64,000 bases of DNA, from the NCBI RefSeq assembly GCF_000002995.4, contig NW_025062476.1, positions 2,165,001 to 2,229,000 of the forward strand, in the 5' to 3' direction. The notes under the pieces were generated by a model that saw only the letters and a program-made list of their open reading frames with translations, was not told the DNA's origin and ran no database searches. Below, piece after piece: positions 24,701-37,300 of this stretch. The position numbers and the translations under genes are program-made. Numbering within the stretch: position 1 is the stretch's first letter; each line of letters opens with the position of its first letter. This DNA is from Brugia malayi. Its lineage: Eukaryota; Nematoda; Chromadorea; Rhabditida; Onchocercidae.

Positions 24701-27460
24701 AGGACAATTATGGACTGATCAAAAGTACTACGAATATTATCAATACTTATGCAAAGTAATATTGCTATACTTTAATTTAATCTTAAACTTTTTTTTAATA
24801 GTACTATTGTTTTTGTCTGTTTTTTCTTTTTTTTTATTTCTGTTTATTCTAACATTTAAATGCTATTAGAGTGAGAAAATATATGATAAATAAAACTACG
24901 AGTCGCATAAATGTTAATGAAAAAATTGAGAAAAAGAAATTTTAAGAAAAATTCTTAAAATATAATCAGTTATCAGTCAATACTGTGTGATAATTCAACA
25001 AAGTATGTGCAACAATTAAACTTACATTTCAAGATGAATGAATTAGTGAAATGGTAGCAGTGGTTGAATTTAATTCTGAAGAGGTGAAAAAGTGAAAAAA
25101 AATAAATGAAATTTTATAATTTGATTACATAATATTTAATGGAATTGAAAAAAAAATAACTTTTAATTGTTAAAGAAATGGAATGTATTTATGAAAAAGT
25201 TTGCAATGATATTATTTATGATAAAAGTACTAATTAGAATAATTAAAGTATTTATTATATTTTTTAACAAACTAAAAAAGAGAAAAAATTAATTTCAATA
25301 TAAATTTGTTGAAATTTCATAGGGTATCAAGCGTGCTCTCTCTCATCCTGGTTCATTTGATTTAGACTGTGGTGCTGGAAGTGTTCATACTCCATCTAAT
25401 CAACAAGCTAATGGAATATGGTATTAATATTCTTTCTTCTATTTTTTTAATTTTTAAAATTAAAAAATAAATTAATCTAAGTGAAAAAAAAAAAAAAAAA
25501 CTCACATAATAATAATGTATGATTCAAGAGTGTATAATATTAAAATTTCTTATAATTTATTTGTTAATTAGTTTTGTTTTGTTAAATAATTGTTTTATTA
25601 AAAAGTATAGAAGTAATTCTGATATTCAAATTATTGATAAAAGGAAATATAACTAAACTTTTTATTTTTAAATTTTAGCCGCGCAATGAAATCTGATCTC
25701 TATTATCAGTATAGTCCAGGACCGGAAATATATTCAAGAAAAGTATTCGTCGGTGGACTACCAATTGATATTGATGAAAGTATTCGTTATATTTGCTGGT
25801 TCTAAAAATTTGCAATAAAATTGCAATTTATCATTTTAAAATTGAATTAACAATTTTCAGACGAACTTACGGCTACTTTCAGTCGTTTCGGTCCTTTGAT
25901 TGTGGATTGGCCAAATAAAAATGAAAATAAAAGTTACTTTCCTCCTAAAGGTATTTAATTCTTAAGTATTTCATTTGATTGTTTAATCAGTGATAAAAAG
26001 AAAGTATCAAATTATTTCTTATCAATCTAATTTAATATTTTTTTTTTTTTAATGTTTACATTTGATTATAAATTGGTCATTTCTTTCATCTTTAGAATTT
26101 CACAGTAATGTTTCAATTCAGGTTACGTATTTCTAATCTTCGAATACGAAGTTAGCGTACGAGCATTGGTACAGTCTTGTTTTGTAGAGGATGAGAAACT
26201 CTTCCTGTACATTTCAAGTCCGTTATCACCTGATAAATTGGTTAGATAAGTTTATTTTTAGATGTACAATAAATTCAATTCATTTTTTTTTTTTTTTTTT
26301 TGTTTTTGATTTTACAAGAATTATTATAGAAATTATTCCGTTTACTGATCATTATTTATTAACACTGTAATTTGTCACAATCTTTGGGTAACAAAAATTT
26401 TATCAAAATTATTTATCAATAATAGATAGTAAATATTCTTTTCATTTTTTTTTAGGTACAAATTAGACCTTGGCGTCTTGCAGATGCAGATTATGTAGTT
26501 GAAGCAAGCATTCCACTATACGCTCGACGAACTGTCTTTGTTGGTGGAGTACCACGACCCATTAAAGCAGGTTAATTTAAGCCTTTAGCCTTTAATTTTA
26601 ACTCTTTTCTTAAATCATTTCACATTTTTTTTTTTTTTTTTTTTGAAATTAGCTATAATGAATGATTCATTCTAGTGGAATTAGCACATATAATGGATCG
26701 CTTATATGGTAGTGTTGGATGTGCTGGTATTGACACTGATGTTGAATACAAATATCCAAAAGGTAAATTATTGTTATTATCAGTCATTTAATTTCAACTA
26801 TTTTAGTACTGCTATCTAATTAATTAATTAACACTTGATATTTTTAAATTATATTGTTATAAAAAAAATTTTAAATTATAAATTTATTATAAAAAAAAAT
26901 TATTTTTAAATTATATTTAAATTAAATTATTTTAAAATTAAAATTATAAATTATATATTTGAAAAAAATTAATTTATAAAGTTATTTTTTTTTTTTTTTT
27001 TTGTTTTTAATGCACTATTTGGAAAATTGTTAAAAATTTGAAGTATATAATCTTTAAAATGAAAATTAAACTATTAAATAGAGTAAAGTGCTTTTTGCAG
27101 GTGCTGGTCGTATAGCATTTACAAATCAAAATTCATATATGAAAGCAATTACCGATCGTTATGTGCAATTAAGTCATGGTGAAGTGGAGAAACGAGTAAG
27201 TATAAATGATTTGTGCATTAAATTTTAGACTAAATAATTGGTTAGAAAGTAATTGAAAGCTATTAAAGGTTGAGCTAAAGCCTTATGTATTGGATGATCA
27301 GCCATGCGATGAATGTGACGGTGAACGTTGTGGACATCGACATGCACCATTCTTCTGTCCACAACTTTCTTGTTTGCAATATTATTGTGAGAAATGTTGG
27401 ACTACAATACATGGCTGTCGTACACGTGAAGATCATAAGCCATTAGTTAAAGAAGCATAA
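21446..27460 (+). CDS. CPEB-family RNA-binding protein (CPEB2-4/Orb2 type), 14 exons, about 652 aa
   Basis: Cytoplasmic polyadenylation element-binding protein, a regulator of mRNA translation in germ line and neurons. Exons: 21446-21556, 21813-22061, 22238-22439, 22614-22789, 24152-24275, 24556-24755, 25323-25420, 25679-25779, 25861-25950, 26122-26240, 26456-26570, 26676-26762, 27101-27195, 27269-27460; all phases agree. The N-terminal 400 residues are Ser/Asn/Gln/Asp-rich and disordered, with only a short Q run. RRM1 starts at about 407 (RKVFVGGLP), with FGPLIVDWP and FPPKGYVFL. RRM2 starts at about 515 (RTVFVGGVPRPIKAVELA) and includes GIDTD and YPKGAGR. The C-terminal ZZ-type zinc module (602-645) uses C602, C605, C619, C624, C629, C632, H637, H645. 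The motifs SYFPPKG, GGVPRP and PYVLDDQ.CDEC fit the CPEB2-4 branch rather than CPEB1. The protein stops right after HKPLVKEA, without the further tail seen in vertebrate members. Confidence 0.93.
21666..21700. repeat. Poly(A) run of 35
   Basis: The longest homopolymer in the window, in CPEB intron 1. Its exact length is likely to be unreliable in any assembly. Confidence 0.9.
23537..24142. repeat. CATCAT/CGTCATCAC minisatellite in CPEB intron 4
   Basis: About 600 bases built from CATCATCATCGTCATCAC and TTTTGCCATCATCATC blocks in higher-order units of roughly 24-48 bp. The plus strand is almost all pyrimidine plus A, which leaves all three plus frames open for long stretches (His/Ser- or Ile-rich); these frames are artefacts. 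The array ends about 10 bases before the acceptor CCGCAG|GTTTTAAAT of exon 5 (24152), so it supplies the polypyrimidine tract and branch region of that intron. Confidence 0.93.
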
Positions 27461-28014
27461 AATTATTCATTCATTTTTTTTTTTTTTTTGAAATAAAACT
27501 TAAACATAACAATATTTATTTCATTTTTTGTAATATTAATTTTAATTTCGTTGTAATTTATTCGAAATTAATTGATCTTATTTTTATTTTATAATTTAAT
27601 CTTGAAAGAGTGAAAATTTGATTGAGAAAACTATGCATAAAATTGTTCAATGAATATTAGCAAAAAAAAAGAAAATATGAAATAAGTAAATATAATATGT
27701 TTTAGTTAATTAGAAAAATATTATTGACAAATATATTTGTTAATGTGTAAAAACAATAAATATGAATAAATATTTATTAAAATTCAAATTTATTTTAATC
27801 TTTTGCTCTTATCATTTTCTCCTGGTTCTATTTATTTGTTTTTTTTTTTTTCCAAAGTATTTCCTATATTTTTAGCAATAAGCAATAAGATACGAATAGC
27901 TTTTAAAAAATTTTCTACGGAATTTCAAATTAGACTGTTAATATTTCCCTTACAATGGCAAATTTTGAAGTACAACAAAAGGATACAATTGAAAGATATA
28001 AGTAATATCTTATC
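27461..28014. other. Tail-to-tail intergenic region, CPEB and Ly6-type gene
   Basis: About 550 bases between convergent stop codons. The CPEB AATAAA lies at 27492, and a minus-strand AATAAA at 27836-27831 is a candidate signal for the Ly6-type gene. Otherwise AT-rich with no exon seen. Confidence 0.55.
27492..27497 (+). terminator. Poly(A) signal AATAAA of the CPEB gene
   Basis: AATAAA 32 bases after the CPEB stop codon, on the same strand; a very short 3'UTR if this signal is used. Confidence 0.6.
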
Positions 28015-29547
28015 TTATCTTATCAGTACAAATAGTAAGAGAAAAGTATCAGAAAGATGTACACTTTTTGTTATGGAACCGGAAATGATATTAGGTACTG
28101 TGTAATCATGAATGACCACCGGTTTAATTTCCTGTTCTTTAAATCTTGAAGCATCAACATGCATCATTGCATTTGCAGGCCTGATAATGTTGCATGAATC
28201 ACTGGTGCAAAAACAATACTGAGTTTGTAACGGATGTGCAGGTGTAGTTTTTAATAGAATATTTGACTGATAGCAACCACTGGATCGGATTTTGCTTGGT
28301 GGAAGAATTAATGTTGAACAACCGTGTGACATACCTGTAAATAATGGATTTGAATTATTCTTGTTTCCGGTAAACTTCACTTCTATTTGTTGCTATATCG
28401 ATCTATCGATCAAGATAATCAGCAATATTGATTATCAATCGATAGCAAGATACTCAACAATATTGATTATCGATCGATCAAGATAATCAGCAATATTGAT
28501 TATCGATCGATCAAGATAATCAGCAATATTGATTATCGATCGATAGCAAGATAGTCAACAATATTGATTATCGATCGATCAAGATAATCAGCAATATTGA
28601 TTTAATAATTATTCTAATTTATTCAAATAATTTTTAGTATTTATATTAAATAGATTTAATCGTAAAATGAAACAGTACTTTGAGATACTACTATGTCAGA
28701 TACACTTTGTAATATTTATTTACTTTATAATATTATTTAAAAAAAAAAAAAAAGAAAGAAATAATAATAATTGTTGTTGTTATTTGAAAAAAAAAAAAAA
28801 AAAATACCGAACAATAGAAATTGTTCAGTTTTGATATCAAATGTAGTAACATTTAACGTATAGCACGGATCACGACATATTTGAATTCTGGCCTTTCTTC
28901 CTGATTCACATTTCGGTTGTCGTTCATTTTCACTACTGCTATCTTGAAGAATTCTTGGATTGTTGAAAAATGCTCCATAATGCTATAATTTATTTAAATT
29001 AATTGCTCCAATTTCATTAGAAGTTTTGCAGTAAGTAAATATGTTATTAAGTTAGTATATCAAAAAAGAAAAAAAAAAAGGTAAATACTTTGGGCTCTTT
29101 TTTTGAGGCTAAATTCCTTCCTCTCTGTCCTACTGTTACATTTACTCTTTTTTTTTTTTTTTTTTTAACTTCTGGCTCATTTTACTTAGCCTTATCTTGT
29201 AATGCATTACATCTGCGATGGAAATGAAATATTTTTATTCTATTATTAAGGAAGGAGCTAATTTTTATTCCATTTTTCAACTTTCTGAAAGAGTGTAGGT
29301 AGGATTTATTTGAATTAAATATTGAAATAATTCTCTACTCTGCAAAGATGTTATTTTCTAGAAATTAAATTTCAAAAAAAAAAAAAAAGAGAAAAAGTTG
29401 AATTTGAGAAAAATTTATACAAACCACTTCGATATTTGGATCTGAACACTGGAAACAAAGATGTTGTGTAGCACATAGTATGACGACCGATAGACAATTT
29501 AAAAATATCAAAGTAATTTGATCATAGCAATGATACCTTCCACTCAT
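28015..29547 (-). CDS. Ly6/uPAR-like GPI-anchored surface protein, 3 exons, about 205 aa
   Basis: Exons 29547-29425, 28982-28808, 28334-28015, phases 0 and 1, ending in TAA. The protein begins with a hydrophobic leader (ITLIFLNCLSVVILCATQ) directly followed by LCFQCSD, the typical first CxxC of a three-finger Ly6 domain. Further cysteines follow in exon 2 (PKCES, ICRDPCYT) and exon 3 (HGCST, SGCYQS, CFCTSDSCN). The CxCxxxxCN-type end is the hallmark of the domain. After a polar stretch the chain ends in a hydrophobic tail (LSDTFLLLFVLIR), as expected for a GPI-attachment signal. The inferred site is the outer face of the plasma membrane. In nematodes, Ly6-type proteins modulate receptors and neuronal signalling; the partner of this one cannot be told. 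The domain is longer than the usual 80-90 residues owing to an insert encoded by exon 2. Confidence 0.78.
28395..28603. repeat. GATCGATC/AATATTGATTATC repeat in an intron of the Ly6-type gene
   Basis: About 5-6 imperfect copies of a unit of 32-40 bp carrying CAATATTGATTATCGATC, with GATCGATC and ATCGATAG palindromic pieces and alternating AAGATAATCAG / AAGATACTCAA cores. It sits in the second intron (28335-28807), close to exon 3. Confidence 0.85.
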
Positions 29548-30846
29548 TTATCGATTTGGTTCAGTTTAACTTATATATTCATATTTCGAATATAACTTAA
29601 TTTAGAATAAAATATAAGTAAGCATAGTATTGATAAAGTTAAGCTTTGATCTATATAGTCAAAGATGGCAAGAAGACTAGTAAATGAATTTAAGGTAAGC
29701 TCAAGTTCAAAAGAGGTATACACTAGTTGAAGCATTCTTGAGAAATGTCGAGACTAATCAATATCAGCAAAAGCATTTATGCTTGGCTCAGAATTAATGC
29801 TTGGCCATTAGTAGATTAAGCAAATTTACAAAGTACAATTTGATTTAAATAACCGATCATTGATTCAAAATTTGTTAGACAATATCATCTGAAATATTTA
29901 ATCAACAAGAAATAATCAAATCAATAAACATAAAAAGATAATGTATTTTAAAAAAAAAAGTTCTGCGTTGCAAGGTGGTTCCAATTTGAATTTAAATGCA
30001 AAAAAAAAAAATACTAGTTTATTTCAAACTTTAGAAATGGTTAAATCAATTTGAAACTATTTTCATAGACAAAAATAAGTTAGCTAAACTGTGTGTGTGT
30101 GTGTGTGATATGATATGATAAGCAATGATTAAAGATGACATTTATGATAATCGATTATTTTTAATAATTTCACCTTTCATTGTATTATATTTTGCATAGA
30201 TCAATGGAATCATTAATTAGTGAGAAAGTAATAAATAAATGTGGGAATGAGAGTGGTAAATTTTAAGAAAATTTAAAAAGAAACATCATCAATTTACAAT
30301 AATGTCAAGTTAACAAAATTGCTATGAGTATTTTTTTGGATTTTTAATTTTCCCATCTGGGAGAAAAAAATTGAGAATTCTTAAACTTAATTTAAGATGA
30401 CAGCTAAGAAATGCATTCTATAAGATTTAAAATAGATTGGATATCAAATAAACCTTCTTGACAGAATTGTCTCCAATCTCATTTTACCTCTTTCCCTCCT
30501 ACTGTGTCTCTGCAAGGTCAGTCATCTCATTGCAAATTATCATGACAACATTAGAAAAAAAAATGAATTAAAGATAAAATTATATGAATAAAAATAAAAT
30601 TAAATTCATTTTGAAAATATGAAAAACAAACAGTAAGTTAAAATTATGTTTTACTTATTTAATAAAAAATTTAATAATTTCATAATGAGTATTCATTCTT
30701 TATTTTACTATAAAATCTTTTTCTGATTTAAATTAAATTATTTGAGTAATTGAGTTCAATCAACCAATCAATTCATTTATTTTTTTTTTCAATTCAAATA
30801 TTGGAAAGAACTAAAATAATGCAAAAAAGTAACTCAGAAGTCAAAT
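29548..30846. other. AT-rich intergenic region upstream of the Ly6-type gene
   Basis: Contains a short (GT)7 run at 30093-30107 followed by ATATGATATGATA, and A runs. No exon could be supported apart from the tentative one beginning at 30847. Confidence 0.5.
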
Positions 30847-33800
30847 TTAAAATAAAAGAGGGAGAAGTTCTAATCTGTTATAAGCGCATTTGAACCACTT
30901 GAAGAATGGCTCATTCTGCAAAGGATTTAATAGTATTAAGTTAAAGTATCTGAAATAGAAAATATACCAATTTTATAATATGAAAAAAAATAAAATTAAA
31001 AAAAAATAATATTGGAAAAACTATCGTTAATATAACAAATTATTACTTGCAGTAAACTTATTGAGGAATAATAGATTTTAAATAAATTATTTAAATTTCA
31101 AAATGTATTCAAAATTTTTTCTATTAAAAATTATTTAAAGCTCTTTTTTTTGAATTTCTTTTTTTAAAAAGTTTTTTCGAAATAAAATTTTTTCTTTTAA
31201 ACAAAATCAAAGAAAAAAAAAAAGACATAAAGAAGTGAATTAATTTAAGAAAAACTTGTGTGAATTCTACAAAATCAAACTTTTTCTAAATAAATTTTAA
31301 AAAATTTTCAAAACAAAAGATTAACAGTGTGAAATTTCATTAATTTCAATAAAACTTTTTCATTTTTTTTTAAAAAAAAAAAAAAAAAAAAAGGATGATT
31401 ACTTTTATGGAAGTGTTGATAACTGATAATTATTCTTTTTATTATTTTATTTTATTATTGCAGAATGTTTTATCAAAGAAATTGAAACTATCAAAGTTAG
31501 AAAAATAAAGAAGAGAAAAGCATATAATTTTTTTAACTAAAAATTTGTAATAATTTCTGAGATAATTTATACACAGAAATTACTTTCCATTGTATATTTA
31601 TTTGAATTTAAAGATTAAATTAGGATTAAATTGAGAACAGATGAAAAGAGTGCTTAAAATTTCTCAAATAATGATTAAACTTTTGCTTCTCGAAGATTAT
31701 CAAATAATAATTTTTCGCATTTAGCAAATTATTTCAAAAGAAAAGCCATTTTAACAATACAAAATTAACATAATTTACTACTCATTCATATTTTTGCAAT
31801 TTTTTTTTTTTCTGTGAAACTTTAAAATTAAATAAAAAAGTGAAATAGAACAAAAAAAAAAAAAATTCTACACAATATGTCTATGTCTAACTATGCTAAT
31901 TAAAAGTATCGTAAATTTAAATTCAACAATTTAGCATCGAATTACATCTTTGAAAATTTTTTTTTTTTTTTTTTGAAGTACGCAAAGGAAAAAGAACAAT
32001 TTTAACTTTTAATAAAATAAAAACAAACAAGAGAGTGAATTAAGCTACCAATTCCAGTATTTAATTTAAAAAAAAAAAAAGAAAAGTTATGTTAAATTTC
32101 GTTTTCCTTCCCTTTTGTGCACTGATAAATTGATAAGACATTTCATTAGAGTTTTAATCTTATCACTAATCGAATATTTATTATATTCAGCAAGCTATTC
32201 ACTATAATAATGCAATATTTAGCATTAAATTTGAATCAAATATTATTTAACTAATATCAGTGAAACAAATTTTATTGATATTCTCTTAATTGATTGAATA
32301 ATTTTAAATTAATCTTAACTAACTAATAAATATAACTAAAAAATTAATCTTAACTAATCTTAACTAATTATAACTTAATTGATTGAATAATTTTAAATTA
32401 ATCTTAACTAATTATAACTAACTAATTAACTAATTTAAATTAATCTTAACTAATTAATTATGCCAATTATTTGATAAATAATAGGATAAATATAAATGTA
32501 AAATTAAATAACTAATTGATAAATAATAAATTAAAAGGAAAAATTTTTTTATAAAGTTCATATACGTGTACAGTGCGCAATAATACTACGTCAAAAAGTG
32601 CTAACAAATCATACAATTCAGGTTGGAATATTCGAAATCTTTCCTAACATTTTACATTTTACTTCTACTAATTATTACTTTTCATAAAGAAAGAAATAAA
32701 TTTGATAAATTAGTAAGAGAATAAATTCAAATTTTTTTTTGCATTCTATTGATTAACTGTTATTGTTATCATTGCTATCATTAACATAAATATAGTTCAA
32801 TTCATTTATTTTACTATTTCGTCTTGCTGATATTATCAAATATTTTTTTCTTTGAAAGAAAAAAAAAGAATTTTGTTGCTCGGTTTATGTTAAAATGAAA
32901 TTGGCCATTTGTCACAAATTTTAATAACGCAAAACTCTAAAATATTAATTATATTGACAGTTCTGTGAATATAAGTAAGAAATATGTTTTGTGAAATTTT
33001 TTTTTTTGTTTATACTTTGGACTCTTTGTTTTCAATCTTATGTTTAACTTGTAAAACTTTTTTTTTTTTTTACATTGTTTACATGATATCAGCTTCTCAT
33101 TTAGTTGATCTTATTGTTGTGTCGCCACTAATGTGTAAATTATTTTTGAATCTATGAGGTTAATAACTTTTGCTTAATTGATATCCTTTACGGTTTATTA
33201 ATTAATAAATAGATTTGATTGTAAATCAGTACAACGGCTCTCTGTTAGACTGATTGATTACTCTTTTAATTTTTACCAAGAATCAGGAAAGTTCAATTTC
33301 AATTGTTCTCGATTAAATTATTGTACTATTACTTCTGCTAATAAAGGAATTATTATATATTCCTCTGTTACCTCACAAATTTACATCTACATCCAGCGAA
33401 TCAAAAAAATCTCTCCCAAAATAATAAATTAAAAATTATCAAATCATGCACGACACCAATTAGGTAAGGTAATTTGGACAAGGTTACCCTATTCATACTT
33501 TAGCTAATGAATACCGATTGGACATTAAATGTTGGAATGACACTTATTTCAAGATAGCAAAAAAAAAAGTAAATAAATAAATAAATAAATAACAAATAAA
33601 GGTATTTAATTAAAAAATAAATAAAAGTATTTAATTATATCAAACATCCTCTTATATTCTTTCAAATCTCTGTAAATTACGAATTTAAATTCCGATAAAT
33701 TTTTGACAAATTAATTTCATTTCTACACAGTGATATTACTATCATAAAATTGATATCTTCATGAATAACAATTTACAGTTTTTTCTTTCTTCTCAATTTA

Positions 33801-34398
33801 TCGATATGCTAATTTTTGATTCAAAATTGGTTTAATAGTTTGTGAAGAAAAAGAAATTTCTCAAAAAAAAAAAATTTTTAATTCAGATATTGCTCCAATA
33901 AAAATTGTACAGTTCATTTGGGAAAATTAACCGAAAATGATAAATCATGTCATGTTGCATTTCAAGGACAGAGTGAACTGAAAATCAAAACTTAAACTGC
34001 ATATTTCAATTGATGCTTCCCACATAATTAATTTGAACCAAAAATTGAATTTATTTCTACTCTTCAAGAATTAAGTTTTTTAAATTTTCTGCGAAAGAAT
34101 AAAGAATACTCTCAACAAGAATTATTTCTATGGACAACTGAAGTTACAGATTAATTTCAAATCTTAATTTATATTTTACGATTTAGTCTTCAATTAGGTC
34201 AACCAACATTTATGCACCCACTATTGATGAGTTTGCAATTCATCATCAGTAAAGACATTGTCCATCAACGACCCTACAGTTTGTCTACTTATCAGTGGTT
34301 TAAATCAATGCACCTCTAAGTGACAGTTTACTTACTAATTGACGGATGATCACAATGATAGCTGCTGCAAAAATGATAAAGTTCATGATGTGTTCCAT
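30847..34398 (-). CDS. Tentative three-exon micro-gene, 69 aa, hydrophobic N-terminus
   Basis: Three blocks on the minus strand can be joined in phase 0: 34398-34336 (MEHIMNFIIFAAAIIVIIRQL, a clear membrane segment, preceded by TTGTTGTAG and followed by GTAAGT), 32643-32566 (ERFRIFQPELYDLLALF..., followed by GTATATG), and 30915-30847 (after CTTTGCAG; NEPFFKWFKCAYNRLELL, then stop). The first and third blocks have good splice signals. The second has a poor polypyrimidine tract. The introns would be about 1.7 kb each, much larger than elsewhere in the window, so exons may be missing or the joining may be chance. No family is recognised. Confidence 0.25.
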
Positions 34399-37300
34399 TG
34401 GAGTAGCTCTACAACAATTTTAAACTTTTTTGTCACCTAATTTTGTCAACTTCGACAAAACCGCAACTGTCAGATGAAAAATTTTGATTGTCAAGTAGTA
34501 GTGGTAGCTTTAAGCGTTTCAGTGAATAATTAAATTTACTATGATTGCCTGCCTGATTTCATTCTACAAACAGCACATCATAACATTTCCCATTCCTATA
34601 TTCTGCTTTTTATTTTCCTCATTAACTACTATTACTACTACTACTACTACTATCTCATCTCTTAACAACCTGTCCTCTTGTGAGCAGCAATTACGCAACG
34701 GAAATCCCCGGAGAGAATGACTAATTTATCAAATACTTCCTAAATTCAATTTGAGCATTTCAACCTATCAAAATGTTTGAAGATTCAGAGACGAAACATC
34801 ACAAATGGTTCATAATGTCCTGCCACAGCAGTCTAAAAATTTTGATTATCCTTGAAAACTACAATTTCAATGTTTGACCTCGACTTTAAGACACAAATTA
34901 TTAAATTTTCTCACAAATTATTTAAATTGTCATAAAATATGCTGTCATAAAATTATAACCCATCCAAAGGTCACGATGCTATCAAAGACACAAATTATTA
35001 CGATTATGGAAGAACAAAAATTTGAAAACCTTCTGTGAAATGCATTCGTTCTCAAGCAACATATTTTATTTTCGATTTTCAACAATAACAGAACAATCAA
35101 TGAAACTGTATGAAAACGAACAAATCTGAATATAAATTTTGCAAAAACAAAAACAAAAAAAAAAGCAAGAAATTAAGGAAACCAATGAGAAAAAAAAAAG
35201 AAATTGAAAAGCAAAAAAGGAATAAAAAGAAAACATTGTTGTGAAAATTTGATACGAATCAAAAAAAAAAAAACTAAGAAACTAAGAAAAAGAAGCTAAC
35301 AAGAAAAGATGACGACAGTATTCCTGCACCTTATTTCTTTTTTCAGGAAAGGCACTAATTAAGCACATCATCCTAACAAAGCCAAAGCAAAAATAGCAAA
35401 ATTAACTAACCAGATACAACTATGCAAATGTTTGCAATGCATACCTAGCGAATACTACCATAAAACACTGGAAAAGTTTGATAAAGGAACACTTCAAAAA
35501 CTACTTTAATGACAAAAAGAAACTTGAAATTAAAAGAAAAAGTTTATAAAAATGGCTCTTGCTTCATTGCCTTAAGTAAGACAAGAAGAAAGGCCTAAAA
35601 AGCCTCGTAATCAACATACATTTTATGCCATATATTGCCGGAATGGAATGACCACAGAGATAATGTATTGAATATGTTCATAGTTTCAATCCAAATTAAG
35701 TCATAAAATACCTGTCAAGAAGCAAATTTGAAGACTTTAAATTTGTGCAAAATTAAACTAACACACTTGGACATCGATTTCTCGCTGGGTATCTTGTAAG
35801 TCACCGAATCTTTTCTTATTTTTCTTTTTTTCCTTGTTCCAGATCACAAATGAAAACTATATACAGGCACTTTATGCACAATATTATCGTTTAATTACCA
35901 GTGTAGAAGAGTAATTAACAAGCGAAATTTGGATTTTCTCTCCTTTTACCCATGAAAAATACCATCACCCCTGAAAAAGACTTTTAAAAATGTATAAACT
36001 CCAAGTGTTTTATAAAATATAAAAAAATCAATCTCCTTTACCCCATCCCATGTCATTTTTAGATCTATCACTCTTTTTGAAGATATAATAAATCAACCGA
36101 AGCTTCAGATCACTGTCTTATCAAACTCTCCTAAATTTCCTGTATCAGCGAAAGCAGTGTCCACAAAAAACAAAGTTGCATCATCAACGTCTCTTATCGG
36201 TTCAAACAAAGTTACATCATGATGACCTTCCTTTATCATCATTAACCAAGATTTACTTTACCAACGTGATATTCACTTTTTCAACTTTCTCCAGAAAAAT
36301 TTAAATATAGTTAAAATTTTAGTTTAAGTTTAAAATATTCTTTTTCCCTGTTTCCTTTATCCTAAAGAACTAAATTTTAATTTCGTTCTATCATTTAAAT
36401 GCATCCATTTTTGTGAGTGGAAAAAAAATCTTTTAATGATATGCTAATTAGTTACTTATCTAATATTTCTGTATTTAAGTTACAGCCCACACGAACGACC
36501 GACGATCTAATAACATGAATTAATTCATTCTTTATTAGACCACGGTTCTAACGAAGTTCTCACGAAGAGATGTCAACAAACTTACTACCTGCAAGTCAAA
36601 AAAAAACTATCATTATTTGAGAGTACCGTCTTAAATTTGTAGATAAGAAAAAAGCATAAAATATTGATAAGATATGCAACATTGCACAACTGTAACTAGT
36701 CAGGAACTAATTGTTAATAAGAGAAGATACTAGCAATAACCTTTCCTTTCTCTTAAGATTCGTCTTCTGCTGATTATTAAGCTGAAAGATAAGAACAAAA
36801 TTATAAAGCAACGCAATATAATTAACACGATGTCTCTAACTCCCATACTTTGGAGATATTCTGCTTTGATCTGCATAGTAAAATTATTTACTTATACATA
36901 CATTCAAACGAACCTATACTAGACATTCCTAAGGATTTTTTCAAGCCTCACTTCTTCAGGTAAGTTTACACTTCAAAACGCCGCGTAACTTACTGAAACT
37001 ATTTTGTTGTAGCTTGACGAAAAAACAACCGATGAAAGTGCCATCGGCAAATCGCTTTCATCTCTTCTACAGCCAAGATATTTTAAAAATCCAGTAGAAG
37101 TAATCGGACAGAGCTATTCAACAAAGAAATCACAGAAAAGTTGACATTTCTGGTAATAAATAAATAGCAGTATCGACAGACAAGCAGTTACCCACCATAA
37201 ATATCACAACTAATCAATCATTTTTAACAAAGATTTCAGTAAAGAAATTAAATATACACATAGATAAGTGCATTGAGCATGGAAATACCTGATATCAAGT

